Below are positions 1-18,544 of a stretch of 64,000 nt of DNA, piece after piece. The number at the start of each line of letters is the position of its first letter. Positions within the stretch are counted from its first letter, which is position 1. This DNA comes from Silurus meridionalis (taxonomy: Eukaryota > Chordata > Actinopteri > Siluriformes > Siluridae): positions 18,606,164 through 18,670,163 of the forward strand of contig NC_060906.1 in the NCBI RefSeq assembly GCF_014805685.1, read 5' to 3'. Position numbers and translations under genes: made by a program. The notes beneath the pieces are model-generated. The model worked only from the letters and a program-made list of their open reading frames with translations. It was not told the DNA's origin and made no database searches.

Positions 1-787
1 AGGAGCTGAATTAGAAATTAAAAGAAAACACTTAGGAGAAAAGGATTTATACTGACAGGGTGCAGAGAGAGGAGTTGTGGTATTGTATGAGGAAGTCAGG
101 TGTGTTAGAGAAGTATGTGAAAGTGGAACAGGACATGTATAAGGACAGTGTGATAGCAGTGGAGTGTGCAGTAGGAATGACAGACTGATGTCTGTCGTAT
201 AATATTGTTATTAGTTGTGAGAGTATGGAACAGGTTGAGAGGAGCCTGGAGAGGTGGAGGTACACGCTGGAGAGAAGTGGAATGAAAGTCAGTAGGAGTA
301 AGACAGAGTACATGTGTGTGAATGAGAGGGAGGGCAGTAAAGTGATGCAGTTGCAGGGAGAAGAGGTGGAGAAGGTGGAGGAGTTCAGGTACCTGGGGTC
401 AACAGTGCAAAGTAATGGAGAGTGTTTTAGAGAAGTGAAGAAAAGAGTGCAGGCAGGGTGGAGTGGGTGGAGAAGAGTCATAGGAGTGATTTGTGATAGA
501 AGAGTATCTGCAAGAGTGAAAGGGAAAGTTTATAGGTCTGTGGTGAGACCTGCTGTATGGTTTAGAGACAGTGGCACTGAGTAAAAGACAGGAGGTGGAG
601 CTGGAGGTATGTTGAGGTTTTCGTTGGGAGTGTTGACAATGGACAGGATTGAGTAGGAGCCGCCAGGAAGGAGGAACAAAGGAAGGCCAAGCAGGAGGTT
701 GATGGATGTGGTGAGGGAAGACATGCAGGTAGTTGGTTTGAAAGAGGCAGTGTGGCGACCCCTAATGGCAGCAGCCGAAATAAGAAG
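1..787 (+). mobile_element. Decayed non-LTR retrotransposon (LINE), reverse transcriptase 3' part
   Basis: The plus strand encodes a broken reverse-transcriptase C-terminal region. Residues such as GMKVSRSKTEYMC, FRYLGSTVQSNGE and VKKRVQAGW (225-584) are typical of fish LINE polyproteins of an RTE-like type. The reading frame is lost after 584, but related peptide and nucleotide similarity continues to a tail around 755-787 (tggcgacccctaatgg). A second copy of the same family lies at 45201-45768. The 5' end runs off the window. No intact enzyme is encoded. The clade name is uncertain. Confidence 0.8.
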
Positions 788-800
788 CTTTCACAGCTAT

Positions 801-997
801 TCTTGTATGCAATTTCAGCAATAAAAATGTAAATTTTTTTTAAAAAGGAAACAAACTACTTGTTCATTTTAAGAGACCCGTCTTATTTTCTCTGCTCTTT
901 AACAAAACAAAATTACTTCTTATCCGATTAGTCGATTAATTGATGGAATAATCGGTAGAAAACTCGATTACTCAAATAATCTATAGCTGCGGCCCAA
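801..997 (+). repeat. Interspersed repeat, hAT-MITE-like
   Basis: The first ~85 bases match, in inverted orientation, the stretch at 23687-23770 (shared core tttcagcaataaaaatgta and ttttaagaga). The second half (gattagtcgattaattgatg, actcgattactcaaataatc) resembles non-autonomous DNA elements common in fish. It sits directly after the LINE fragment. Family assignment is tentative. Confidence 0.45.
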
Positions 998-1570
998 AAA
1001 AATATACATATAAACGGTATATAGTGTAAAATACGTGTAAAAATGACCATATATGAGGATAATCACTCATTTCGGAGAACGCACCTAGCAATTCCGGCAC
1101 GCATAAGTCTTATTTTGGTTTGAGGCTTCATGTATGTGTTTAAATTCACTGCCTCTCCATCCTCGAATCGAACAGGAGCTCCATACACGCTGCTTGCTTC
1201 CTCGGCTGCACACACCCACACACACATCTGTTATTAATCACATTAGACATCACACACTCGCATTTCTGACATGTATGAATAATGAAATGATCACATATGT
1301 AAAACAAACAAAAATTTTTTTTCAAGTTTTAAGAGATCATTTGCCAGTGTTTCATTTTAAATAAATCTGAATATATTTGAGGAAAATATAAAATGTTTTG
1401 AAACTAATGTATTCTCATCCTGCTAAGCATAAAAAAAACCCTCTACTCCTAATACACTAGTTTAAGCCTCTGACTTGGTTGAACTTTACTCCACATGGAA
1501 TCTGAGCTATTATTCTACTATTAAATAAAGGTTTATTATTAAATAGAAAGTTGAAGGGCACAGCAGTTAC
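998..1570. other. riox1 intron sequence, nothing recognised
   Basis: AT-rich sequence 3' of the last visible riox1 exon. I searched the minus strand for the expected RIOX1 C-terminal exon(s) and found none, so they should lie left of the window. Confidence 0.4.
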
Positions 1571-8633
<7,063 letters not shown>

Positions 8634-8657
8634 GCGCCTCTAACATGTACAGGGGGA

Positions 8658-8730
8658 CAGGGTTGCCAGATCCCTGAAGTACGGTGGCTCAGAGGGCAAG
8701 ACGAAAAGCAACTTTACAAATAAAGTCGAC

Positions 8731-8813
<83 letters not shown>

Positions 8814-9249
8814 TTAAAGTATCAAATTAAAATACATTAAATGTAATTGATAAGTAAATGTTATAATATGTACATCTATCTATCTATTACAATTTAAATA
8901 AAATCAAAAACTTTTAATAGCATTTTTTTTTTAAATAATGGATAATGGATAATAAATACAATAAATGATAATGAAATGAAGAATGATTATAAAAAAAATT
9001 GTAAGTATTGCACGATTTTTAAAGTTGTACCTATCTATTTTTAATAATTATTATTATAATAATTATAGTTTTTTAATTATAAATAATATATATATTTATA
9101 GGAATTCCTGCCGATACATACTGTATATATAAATGCAAGTTTTAAAAGTGCATGTTAAAACAATTCAAAACATTTTCCTTTGTTAATGCACAATGAATAG
9201 ATGAGTGAGCAACATAAAAAAGGTAAATTTCTTAAAACTGGCAACACTG
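8658..9249. mobile_element. Possible MITE in the riox1/extl3 divergent interval
   Basis: The left end cagggttgccagat and the right end aaactggcaacactg form ~14-bp imperfect terminal inverted repeats around AT-rich sequence that contains the (TAGA)n run. I saw no clear target-site duplication, so the call is tentative. If correct it lies directly upstream of the riox1 start codon. Confidence 0.4.
8731..8813. repeat. (TAGA)n microsatellite
   Basis: About 20 tandem copies of TAGA, with a small tctatctatcta remnant at 8875-8887. Confidence 0.95.
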
Positions 9250-9679
9250 ACCAGGGTTTTTCTTCGTCGTTCATATGCGGCTCCTAGACGTTATTACTCT
9301 ACTGCCGCCTTGTGTATTGATTAAAGAAATGAAAGCTCTTGGCATCTCTATAGGGTACATATTTGTATGTATATATATATATATATTATATATATATATA
9401 TATAAATTAAATTATTGTCTATTATATCGACGATCTATTAAGACAAAACCGTCGAAATGTAGTTATTTTCTTTTCCAATAACGAATTCTAACAGCATTAC
9501 ACCACACAATTCGGATGTTGCGCTTCATGTAACCGCTAGATGGCGCTGTTTCAATGTAATAACGCTTCCCCCCCTAAGTTTACCCAGAATCCATCACCGC
9601 TCTGTGTTTGCATAGCTGATTTAGCAATACAGCCGCTCTGCGTTTTTCCCTTTCCCTACCTGTATTCAGACAAACTCCA

Positions 9680-9840
9680 CCCTTCCTTTGTACGATTGGC
9701 TGTTACTTCAAAGGGGCTGTGCTTTTAACCAATTAAATCGCAGAATTTAAGCAACTGTCGAGCGGAAAGGGTGGAGCTTGTCGTAATGTGGGTGGGCATA
9801 ATACGAGGCAGTTCTGATTTTGGCGTTTGCAGTGCAGCTC
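9680..9840. promoter_or_regulatory. Probable extl3 (perhaps bidirectional) promoter
   Basis: Two CCAAT boxes lie close together in opposite orientation: ATTGG at 9695-9699 and CCAAT at 9729-9733. They sit just upstream of a GC-rich transcribed-looking segment that ends in a strong donor at 10101/10102. NF-Y-type CCAAT pairs are common at housekeeping promoters. riox1 reads away to the left, so this could serve both genes. The transcription start is not defined by sequence alone. Confidence 0.45.
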
Positions 9841-9934
9841 CTCAACGTATAAGAACGAAGAGAAAACAAGCGGACGCGGAGGCTCGGAGTCCTGCGGGGC
9901 AGAAGATCGTTGTCGATTCGGCGGACGGGTGACG

Positions 9935-10017
<83 letters not shown>

Positions 10018-10101
10018 TGAGGATAGGAGAGGAGAAGAGCAGCAGCAGCGCTGTTTCCGTATGCACACGGAGAGACGGAGCGCGCGAGCGATTCAGACCG
10101 G
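9830..10101 (+). other. extl3: Probable extl3 5'-UTR first exon
   Basis: GC- and CpG-rich against an AT-rich background, ending gattcagaccgg then GTAAGA. It contains an ~80-bp (TG)n run and a cagcagcagc stretch. No ORF here continues into EXTL3. The next acceptor that fits is at 29434-29435 (ttctctgttccag). Inference from composition and donor quality only; the 5' limit is arbitrary. Confidence 0.5.
9938..10017. repeat. (TG)n microsatellite inside probable 5'-UTR exon
   Basis: About 40 uninterrupted TG units within the GC-rich block upstream of the 10101 donor. If transcribed, the extl3 5' UTR would carry a (UG)n tract. Confidence 0.95.
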
Positions 10102-10319
10102 GTAAGAGCGCTATCTCCCGTTTACCTGCGCGAGCTAGCCGATTAGCATGAGAGCTAACAGCGTTACACCGAGAGCTGTTCCTCTGTAATTCTCTATCTT
10201 TAACAGTGAGAGCAGGGAGTATTTACTCTCACAGTGACCCCCGGGCTGTAACGCGTACCGTTACCGCGGCTATAACCGTGACTGTTACCGCGACTGTCAT
10301 CGGGGATTGTAAACCAGTA

Positions 10320-11065
10320 CAGTAACTGGGGACATTGGGACTGTATAACGGAGCTGTAACTGGGAACAGGGGTACTGTACAACTTAGCTGTAACTGGGGA
10401 CAGGGGGACTGTACCCTAGAGCTGTAACTGGGGACAGGGGGACTGGACCCTGGAGCTGTAACTGGGGACAGGGGGACTGGACCCTGGAGCTGTAACTGAG
10501 GACATGGGGGCTGTAACTGTGGACAGGGGGACTGGACCCTGGAGCTGTAACTGAGGACAGGGGGGGCTGTACCCTGGAGCTGTAACTGAGGACAGAGGGA
10601 CTGTACCCTGAAGCTGTTACTGGGGACAGGGGGACTGTACCCTGGAGCTGTAACTGGGGACAGGGGGACTGTACCCTGGAGCTGTAACTGGGGACAGGGG
10701 GACTGTACCCTGGAGCTGTAACTGACCACAGGGGGACTGTACCCTGGAGCTGTAACTGACCACAGGGGGACTGTACCCTGGAGCTGTAACTGACCACAGG
10801 GGGACTGTACCCTGGAGCTGTAACTGGGGACAGGGGGACTGTACCCTGGAGCTGTAACTGACCACAGGGGGACTGTACCCTGGAGCTGTAACCGGGGACT
10901 GGTGGACTGTAACGCAGAGCTGTAACCAGGGCCTGGGGGACTGTACCCTGGGGGATTGTAACCGGGGACTGTGGGAGTGTAACCGGGAGTAGGGGGACTG
11001 TAATTGGGGACTGGGGACTGTAACCGGGGACTGTGTGAGTGCAACCGGGAGTCGGGGACTGTTAC
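10320..11065 (+). repeat. G-rich 34-bp minisatellite
   Basis: Roughly 15 good copies (about 10395-10900) of a 34-bp unit with core ctgtaactggggacaggggg then actgtaccctggag. Degenerate copies follow to ~11065. Variants include accacaggggg in place of ggggacaggggg. There is no frame-stopping codon in one minus frame, which creates a spurious long ORF. It lies ~300 bases inside the first extl3 intron and puts G4/G5 runs on the non-template strand. Confidence 0.95.
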
Positions 11066-11184
11066 CGGGGACTGTAAGGTGGCTGCACCTGGGGATTGTA
11101 ACCGGGACTTTATGTGCACGTGCAATGAAGTCTATACTCGTAATGTACTATCTCTTATTTATTGTCTTTCTGTCGTATCACATC

Positions 11185-11520
11185 TGCACCTTACCTCCCA
11201 TACTCTTTGTCCTGTCCTGCCATCACTTCCCCTCTGCTCTGTCCTGTCCTGCCACACTTCCCCCTGCTCTTCCCTGTCCCATTCTGTCCTGCCCTCACCT
11301 TCCCTGATCTGTCCTGTCCTGCCCTTACCCCCTTTGTCCTGCTCTGTCCTCACCTCTGCAATCTGTCATCTCCTCACATGCTTTGTTCTGTGTTGCCTTG
11401 ACCTCCCCTAATCTATCCCTTTCTCACCCGCTCTGTCTTGTCCTGTCCTCACCTCCCAAAATTGATCAAGTTGTTACCTACTCTGTCCTGTCCTGTCTTG
11501 TCCTCACATGCCCTGTATGT
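11185..11520 (+). repeat. Degenerate pyrimidine-rich tandem repeat (ctgtcctgcc-like)
   Basis: Loose repetition of ctgtcctgtcctg and cacttcccc(t) motifs on the plus strand. No coding signal. Confidence 0.7.
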
Positions 11521-11859
11521 CCAGAATCCAGCACTGCTCCAACACTCCTAATAAAACCAGGTCATTATTTACCCATTGTGCTGGACATGACGATCTCCTA
11601 CAAACTATATTTAGTGAGGACAGTGCTGAGTGATTCTCCATCATTAGTCATAAATGCTGGTTTTGAGACCTGTGTTTAGAAATCTTATCATGTCTCAGTG
11701 AAATATAGTAGTTTGGTCACTCGATTAGAAGAAAGTTCAGAAAGACTAAGAACGCTCCTAATGGTGAGAATACTCTATACTGCTTTATACACACATTGGA
11801 AACTGATATTTAGTCGTGTCTGAGCAGAGCTTCATGTTGTTGTTCACATCAGAATGCAG

Positions 11860-12185
11860 GAGAATTTGTGATCTTTGCGGTGTTCATGAATCGTTACTTG
11901 GCGGTCGGTGGTCAGTCAGGATTGTTTTTGTAGTTCAGAAACTGTCGATCTCCTGAGATGGTACAATGAAAGTAGAGGGTGTGAATGTGCTGACGGATTC
12001 AATCTGACAGGACGTCTACGCTTCTACAGACAATTACTCCTGATAACCATGGTGAGCAGAAAAGCATTTTCATTGAGGTAGATGGACTTCAAGAGCAGAG
12101 AGGCACATCAGGTTCCACAGGTGTATGAAGACGTGTTTAAGGCTTAGGAAAGCACTGGTTCACCAAAACTGGACGAAACTAAACT
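11860..12185 (+). mobile_element. Tc1/mariner transposase fragment (family C)
   Basis: Segments such as gatctcctgagatgg, ctgataaccatggtgagcag, aaaagcattttcattgag and cactggttcaccaaaactgg match the HTH-to-DDE part of a Tc1-type transposase family common in fish. Related relics at 38310-38960 and 40516-40580 are in the opposite or partial state. Frames are broken. Confidence 0.6.
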
Positions 12186-12245
12186 CCTCCCTCGGAGTGT
12201 TAAGCAGCTGGTCAACGATATAGATAATATTTATTAAAGATAACA

Positions 12246-12248
<3 letters not shown>

Positions 12249-12331
<83 letters not shown>
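12249..12331. repeat. (AT)n microsatellite
   Basis: About 41 AT units, 18 bases upstream of the hAT element's target duplication. Confidence 0.95.
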
Positions 12332-12334
<3 letters not shown>

Positions 12335-12357
12335 GTTATGCAACACATATTGTTCAT

Positions 12358-13275
12358 CAGTGTTGGGCAGTAACGCGTTACCGGTAACGCGTTACTATTT
12401 ACAGTAACTAATACTGTATACTGTAATACCGTTACTTTTAAAAATAAAGTAACTCCGTTACCGTTACCGTATGGTGCGTTACCCGTTACTTTTATAAATG
12501 AATTAATTTCGGCTGAAGTGTAGACTACAGCCTAACTTGCTTACAGCAGCGTCACATTGTAGGATTGGTGGATTACCCTCTGTATACATGAAGAAGACGC
12601 ACTGTGGGTGTGTCTCTGTTTATTCAGGTCTGTGCAGCAGTAATGGCGAGTCGAGGCGAGAGCAAGATGAGTCTCTCAAAGTGGAAATAGGCTCATTATT
12701 TCACTTTAGTTGAGCATAAAGACAAAAACTGTCAAATGTAAGATGTGTCTTTCGGGTTCGAAGCTCGTATCTACTGCGATAAACAGCAACTCCAATCTGT
12801 TGAAGCACCTCCAGAAACTCCATGCCTGAGGTGCTAGAAGCTAGAAGTTAACCCGGTGTTCTACATTGTTGATAGTTTTCATACTTCAGCTATGAAAGGA
12901 ACATGTTTAAGAGCTCAACACAACAGCAGAAGCCACTTGAGTTTTTGATTGTGAAAATATTATTCAGCTTGTTTTGTTATTTATTTCAGAAATCCTTGTG
13001 ATATATTCAGTTTGTGCTGGTCTGACTTAAATAAAATAGTGTTTAAAAATTACTGTGTTTAAGTCAGTTTTGTGTTTGTATAGACCATAACGCATAAAAG
13101 GGCATTAATGGAAACATTAAAGAAGGCTCTTTAAAAAAGTAACTAAAAAGTTACTTTTAACAGTAACGCATTACTTTTTGGTGTAAGTAATCAACAAAGT
13201 AACGGATTTACTTTTTGAATGAAGTAACAAGTAACTGTAACTAGTTACTATTTTTTAGTAACGAGCACAACACTG
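12358..13275 (+). mobile_element. Non-autonomous hAT element, 918 bp, with 8-bp TSD
   Basis: Starts cagtgttgggcagtaacgcg and ends with the complement (cacaacactg). It is flanked by perfect 8-bp direct repeats TTGTTCAT at 12350-12357 and 13276-13283, the hAT hallmark. Internal sequence near 12640-12830 resembles a BED zinc-finger exon (short run MASRGESKMSLSKWK, then an interrupted C-x2-C...H segment), but stops and frameshifts remove function. The DDE transposase domain is absent. The element is in extl3 intron 1. Confidence 0.9.
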
Positions 13276-13369
13276 TTGTTCATATCTTGGGCAATGATGC
13301 GCAATAATAATAATAATAATTAGTTACATGTGCAATAACTGTTATTGTAGTCTGGCTTTTCATCACACA

Positions 13370-13500
13370 TATTTCATTTCACTTAATATGTTTATTTATT
13401 TACATTTTTACTTTAATCTTTTACTGTGAGCAACTGCAACCAAACAATTTCCCTATGGGATCAATAAAGTATTCGAATTCTGATCATTGATTCTGATTGT
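13370..13500 (+). repeat. Possible LINE 3'-end fragment
   Basis: Ends in aatttccctatgggatcaat then aaagtattc, a tail typical of truncated fish non-LTR elements. Short, with no coding part. Confidence 0.4.
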
Positions 13501-14146
13501 CATCCCGACAACAATCTTTTGAGCAGAACACTTCTGAGGCGAAAGCAGTTGACTTTATAAAGCGGTGAATGATGTGAAAAGTAAGGAATAAACACGTAGG
13601 ATATTAAGTTATAGGAAAATATTTAACGACAGTCTGGTGTGATCTCCAGCTTTCAATTTCCTTTGCCTTGTACAGTCAGACCTGCTGATTTGAGACACAC
13701 ACGGAGTAATACAGGATACACGTTGTCATGATCAGGGTTTAAACTGGGGCTTTCTATGAAAATGACATTAAAACGGCAGGTGAGTTACCAACAGCTACGT
13801 GTGATATTTAATACACGGCGTGGCGGCAAAGACCCACCCGACACGAACTGCATTAGAACATGTAACACACACCGAGTCGTGGATTATCCTGCTTATAACC
13901 TGCTTGTTTGCATGTTGTTTATGATGTTTGCAGCGCAAAGCTGACTGAATGGATAAATTGTCTGCTCTAAACTATACACGAGACAGAGTGATACGGTTCC
14001 ATTAGTTTGAATACATTTTAATAAATAGTTACGAGGCGGATAGAAACGTGTCACGTCAGCTGTCTCACTCTGTATGTGACCGTTTGAACCCAAACCTTCC
14101 AGACAATCGGAATAAAATATTCAGACTCAACAGGCTATAATAGATA
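13501..14146. other. extl3 intron 1, nothing recognised
   Basis: No repeat family or coding segment recognised. Confidence 0.35.
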
Positions 14147-14765
14147 TTATGGATGTGCATCTCCATAACTGAGGCCGATTCGATTCGCATCTCGATGCAT
14201 ACGCGACGATACGATATATTAAAATTACAGTACAGTATGTAGCAGCTATGATGATGCAATATGATGCAATGAAAAAAAAATGATGCTATGCAATTCAATT
14301 TTTGGTTCAGACAGACAGCAAATCATCATTTAAGTGCCTGCTGATTTCTAATGCATGTCCCTTTCACAAACAGGTCTTTGTAGGGCAATAAGAAAAGAGA
14401 AAAAAAACGATGAACCAAAACCAGGCATTCTTTTCCTCTTTCTCCTCCAGGAGGATGCAGCTCTACCTCTGCCATGTTAATCTCTATTCTACGTGACTCT
14501 CAGGCGTTGTTATGTGTCAGGTAGCAGCAGCGGTGCTGAAGGAAATTATTATTATTAGAGCAAATTATTGGTCACTTTCTAAACAATAAAAGTGTAGCAA
14601 ATCTATAATAATTGGATATAAATAAATCGCTTTTACTGACGCAAATATGTAAAAAAGAAAAAAAAGCTACACATTGTGAAACAAATGCCCACATGTATCC
14701 AATGCCCATTTTTTTTAAGTCACCGAGTCACGTCGTTAACTTTTATGCCGATGCACATCGCTGAA
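14147..14765. mobile_element. Possible hAT-like MITE
   Basis: The left part (ggatgtgcatctccataac, gattcgattcgcatctcgat) and the right part (ttatgccgatgcacatcgct) look like degraded inverted ends of a common fish MITE type. Boundaries and family are uncertain. Confidence 0.35.
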
Positions 14766-15517
14766 TCTTAACCTCCCTAATAGATTAATGCGTTAATGGG
14801 AGAATGGCAATACTGGGGCTGGAACCCCCAACGTTCTGATCAGAAACCCAGAGGTTTAACCAATAAGCTACCAGTTCCCACAACTTTCTATATATTTTAA
14901 TCTTATCAAACAGCCAACTTTACACATCTAATGATGTTAATTAGAAAGAGATTCATCTGTGTCCTTATTTTTTTGTTCACATCTTTTGTTTAGACGTCCG
15001 AACAATTTGTAGAAAGATCATACTGGACATGCTTAAAATTTTTTAAATAAAAATCCACTGTGCAGGTGAGTGCCCATGCTTGTAACATTATTACGCTCAC
15101 CCACAGTGTCTTTATACCTGTAATCGTAGCTCTGTTATTAGCTTGAGTGGTTTCTCACTTGTCTTTTTTTTTTTCCCCTCTATCTCAGCCTGTGACTCAC
15201 CTGAAATTAGTAATCACTTGTTCCACTGTGCAGCTATGACAAGCGAGTGTGTGATCGGTGCTGAGAGAAGAAACAGACTTCTGTGTATTCGTGTTTAACA
15301 CACTGTAGCATTTTTACTGTAGCTGTTAAACTGTAGCTTAGGAAATCTTATTGTTTATATTTGGATTTATCATATGAAAGTTTTTAATATGTCTTATTTG
15401 TGTTATTACAATAAGTGCAGTTGAACGCTCAAACCTGATTGGTCAGAAGGTTTTATTTATTTATTTTTTGTTGTTGCAGCATATGTAAACTATATTGACA
15501 TGTCTGCCGATTCGTAA
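14766..15517. other. extl3 intron 1, little recognised
   Basis: A short SINE-like scrap (ctggaacccccaacgttctg, ~14820-14875); otherwise unremarkable AT-rich sequence. Confidence 0.35.
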
Positions 15518-15945
15518 GTGCTTTCTGAATATACCATTCCACATTTAGTTCCCATTTGCTGTTATAATAACCTCCACTCTTCTGGGAAGAAGTTCTGCTA
15601 GATTTTGTTGAGATTTGTGCTGAAGGGTGTTGGTAAAGTCAGGTGGTGATGTAGGTGAGGTGAGGAGGTCTGGGGTGCAATTAGAGTTGATGTTTATCCC
15701 AAAGGTGTTCAGTAGTGTTGAGGTCGGAGCTCTATAGCAGACCCTAAATATCGTCCACTCCAACCATGTAAACCGTATCTTCATGGATCTTCAAGTCTCC
15801 AAGTTTAACTTGAGGAAAAAAATTCATGCTTCCACTTTTAGACGTTGTGATACAGTTGTGTGCCATGAATTTTGTGGTAATAGTTTGGGAAAGAACCTGA
15901 AGTCTTTGGAAAAGTCGGATGTTCTTTTGCCCATGTATACAGGTA
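15518..15945 (-). mobile_element. Tc1-type element copy (family A), partial
   Basis: The minus strand near 15545-15650 encodes a transposase C-terminal scrap ending LLPRRVEVIITANGN. The rest carries family A landmarks in reverse order. Terminal repeats are eroded. Confidence 0.75.
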
Positions 15946-16296
15946 GTCCCATAGTTAAGATTTTTCTTTTTCGATCTTACAATGACGATACAACAAATTT
16001 GTAAAAATAATTGGTTTTTGCGCTGCAGGCAACCGTAACAGCGTGTATGTGGTACAGTATGCTGGGCCGCTGCTAGGATGTACTCATCTCGTGCCTTGTG
16101 AGATGCTTTACTCTCGCCCGAGTTCAGATGTCTCGGTGTTAGAGCGTGTATTCTTTGTGTTTTTGGTGTTTCAAAGCCCAATTTTAGTCCATTTTAGTTT
16201 CAAAGTCCATTATATCGGCACTGCCAGCACATAGGTGTGCTTCTTACCGCTCGTTTCTTTCACTCGTGAACCGGCGCTGTTAACGCCCCAGCTGCC
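15946..16296. other. extl3 intron 1, nothing firm
   Basis: Contains ttcttaccgctcgtttc at ~16241-16257, which recurs at ~20496-20512. This is possibly a scrap of an unrecognised repeat. Confidence 0.3.
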
Positions 16297-16831
16297 ACAT
16301 ACACTATATTTCCGAAAGTATTGGGTCACCTGGTCATAGGTACGGTATGTGATTTTTGAGCATTGCATTCCACATTTAGTCCCAATTTGCTCTTATTATT
16401 CCCTCCACTCTTCTGGAAAGATGGTTCACTATATTTTGGAGTTTGGATATTTGTGTTCAACAGCCACAAGGGTATTACGAAAGGCAGGTACTGATGTAGG
16501 TGAGGAGGCCTGGGGTGCAGTCAGTGTACCAATTCATCCTAAAGGTGTTCAGAAGGGATGAGATCAGAGCTTTATAGCAGGCCACTCAAGATCTTCCTCT
16601 CCAAAGCATGTAAACCAGATCTTCAAGGAGCTCACTTTGTGCACAGGTGCTGGAACATGCTGGAACAGGTTTGGGGTGCCAAGTTCAAGTGAATGCAAAA
16701 TTTTATGTTAGCACATCTAAAGACGTCCTGTACAATTGAGTGACTCCAGGTTTTTGGTAACAATTTGGAAAAGAACCATGTAGCAGGGAAGTTCAGGTGA
16801 CCCAATACTTTTGGGAAATGTAGTGTGTATG
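16297..16831 (-). mobile_element. Tc1-type element copy (family A), both ends present
   Basis: The terminal inverted repeats are visible: ccgaaagtattgggtcacct on the left and aggtgacccaatacttttgg on the right, ending in tagtgt. The interior carries the decayed 3' half of a transposase gene in reverse. The best-preserved family A copy here. Confidence 0.88.
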
Positions 16832-17781
16832 TATATATATATTTTAGTTTATACATTTCAGTAGTGTAAATTCCTCTTTTTGTTTTGCTTAATTATGTAC
16901 AGTGATTTAAATAATTAATTATTGTAGGCTTGACCATGTCTTTACGATATTTTCATGTTACAATGGGCTCATCGGGGTGCATCTCCATCATGAGTCAGGG
17001 TCTACCTGTAGATCTAGTTGTTGCCTGAGTGATAGGTTTATATGCACTTTATAATAATGCGTTATTGTTTCTAAGTGCAGCTCATACACAGAGAATAATA
17101 CCAGGTTCATGTTTTAAAAATGTGTTAAGAAAGTAAAGCAAAATGCTCTAGTTAATGTTTGTTTTTGTTTGCTTGTTTGTTTCTGAGGGTTGGTGGTGGA
17201 ACATTCATGTTGGCTATAGTATAACCGACATATCATTAACTATAAATATAAACCGTTAACACGTTACATTTCATGCAGTAATAAATATCACATCGCTGTC
17301 CTTCTGGTATCAGTGGATTTAAACACTCCAGACTGAGCTGTTTGTTTTATCTGGAGACCTTTTATTCTCGCCTGGCTGTTAGACGTCTCATGATTAGTTT
17401 TATATCTAAGATGATTCATCAGGTTAGTTGTATTGTGGAAGGATGTTGTAGTTCCTCTAGAACTCTTCTTGTGCTTTGCAGTCTGATTTGCTTCGACTGC
17501 CATACCGTAACAATCGCAGTCACGTCACGTCATCTGTTAATTAGCGTGACAGCATACACAAGTCTCGACTCTCAAAATACAGCATGGTGTCAGACGATGG
17601 CGCTTTTTTTGGTCTGAGTAAACAAGCGTAGAATCGAGCAAATGGCAGGATCGTTGTGTCCCTGTGTGCTGTGGTAGAACCATGTGTGATACATATTAGA
17701 ATATTTGATTAGATTATAGGCACGTTTGGTGCCATGTCACTCCTGAGCATGTCAGGTGTAAACCAGGGTTTATTGTTTTCC

Positions 17782-17812
<31 letters not shown>

Positions 17813-18032
17813 TTTGGATTTCCATAAATCTGAGTAGGTTGGATTATATTTCTGTTGTTTGGCAAGTAAGAAATTTAAAATGCAGCATTTTATCTCCGTA
17901 AGAAGCCAAATGTTTGTGCAAGTCAAAACGATGATGAGAAATGTCTCCTGAAGGCAGCTGTTCGCACGGATAAGTGTGTACGAGAAAAAAACCCACCGTC
18001 CATAGAGTCTTGGCAGGCGCTAAGCAACAATG

Positions 18033-18034
<2 letters not shown>
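16832..18034. other. extl3 intron 1, nothing recognised except a (TTTA)n run
   Basis: (TTTA)n at 17782-17815. The remainder shows no feature. Confidence 0.4.

Positions 18035-18107
<73 letters not shown>
18035..18107. repeat. (GT)n microsatellite
   Basis: About 36 uninterrupted GT units. Confidence 0.95.
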
Positions 18108-18109
<2 letters not shown>

Positions 18110-18544
18110 GTTGTGTGTCGCCTCTTGGCCAGAACTCCAGTTTGAATTAGGCTATTGAGCAATAGAAATTCCCTCCTTTTCATCTAAAAAAAAAAAAGAA
18201 ATCCAAAAAAAAAAAAAAAAGGACTCGACTGCTACAGCTTCTTTCTTTCTCTCCATCTGCCCTGACCCCCCTTACCCCTTCCTGCTTTATTTTTTTTTAC
18301 ACCCTTTTGCTGCTTGGGAAACTTGCGATCATCACGTGTGCAGGCTCTAAAGCAAAAGCCGTTACTTTGATTAGATATTAAGTCTGCATGATTTTCCATT
18401 ATTTCAGATTTCTGTACTATTTACTTTGTACTCGTTGAGGCCATGCGGTCATTGAACTGTCAACGTTTACAACCGGAGGATGCATAACCTTTGTCCACTA
18501 GAGGTGAGAAATCCCTCTCCAGCACAGGAACACCTCTATTGACT

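Noticed and set aside
225..584. A host gene on the plus strand at the left edge
   Set aside because: The peptide is LINE reverse-transcriptase C-terminal sequence and the frame collapses afterwards; a second broken copy occurs at 45201.
8731..8813. CRISPR-like regular array
   Set aside because: The tandem TAGA units have no spacers, and the genome is a vertebrate. No direct-repeat/spacer pattern exists anywhere in the window.
9733..10105. Several ORFs through the (TG)n/(CA)n array encoding poly(Cys-Val) or poly(Thr-His)
   Set aside because: Pure microsatellite translation in a region that looks like a 5' UTR.
10229..11125. 298-residue minus-strand open frame rich in Pro/Ser/Tyr/Gln repeats
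   Set aside because: It is a translation of the 34-bp G-rich minisatellite (three units equal 102 nt, so the frame stays open). It has no conserved domain and the same DNA explains it fully.
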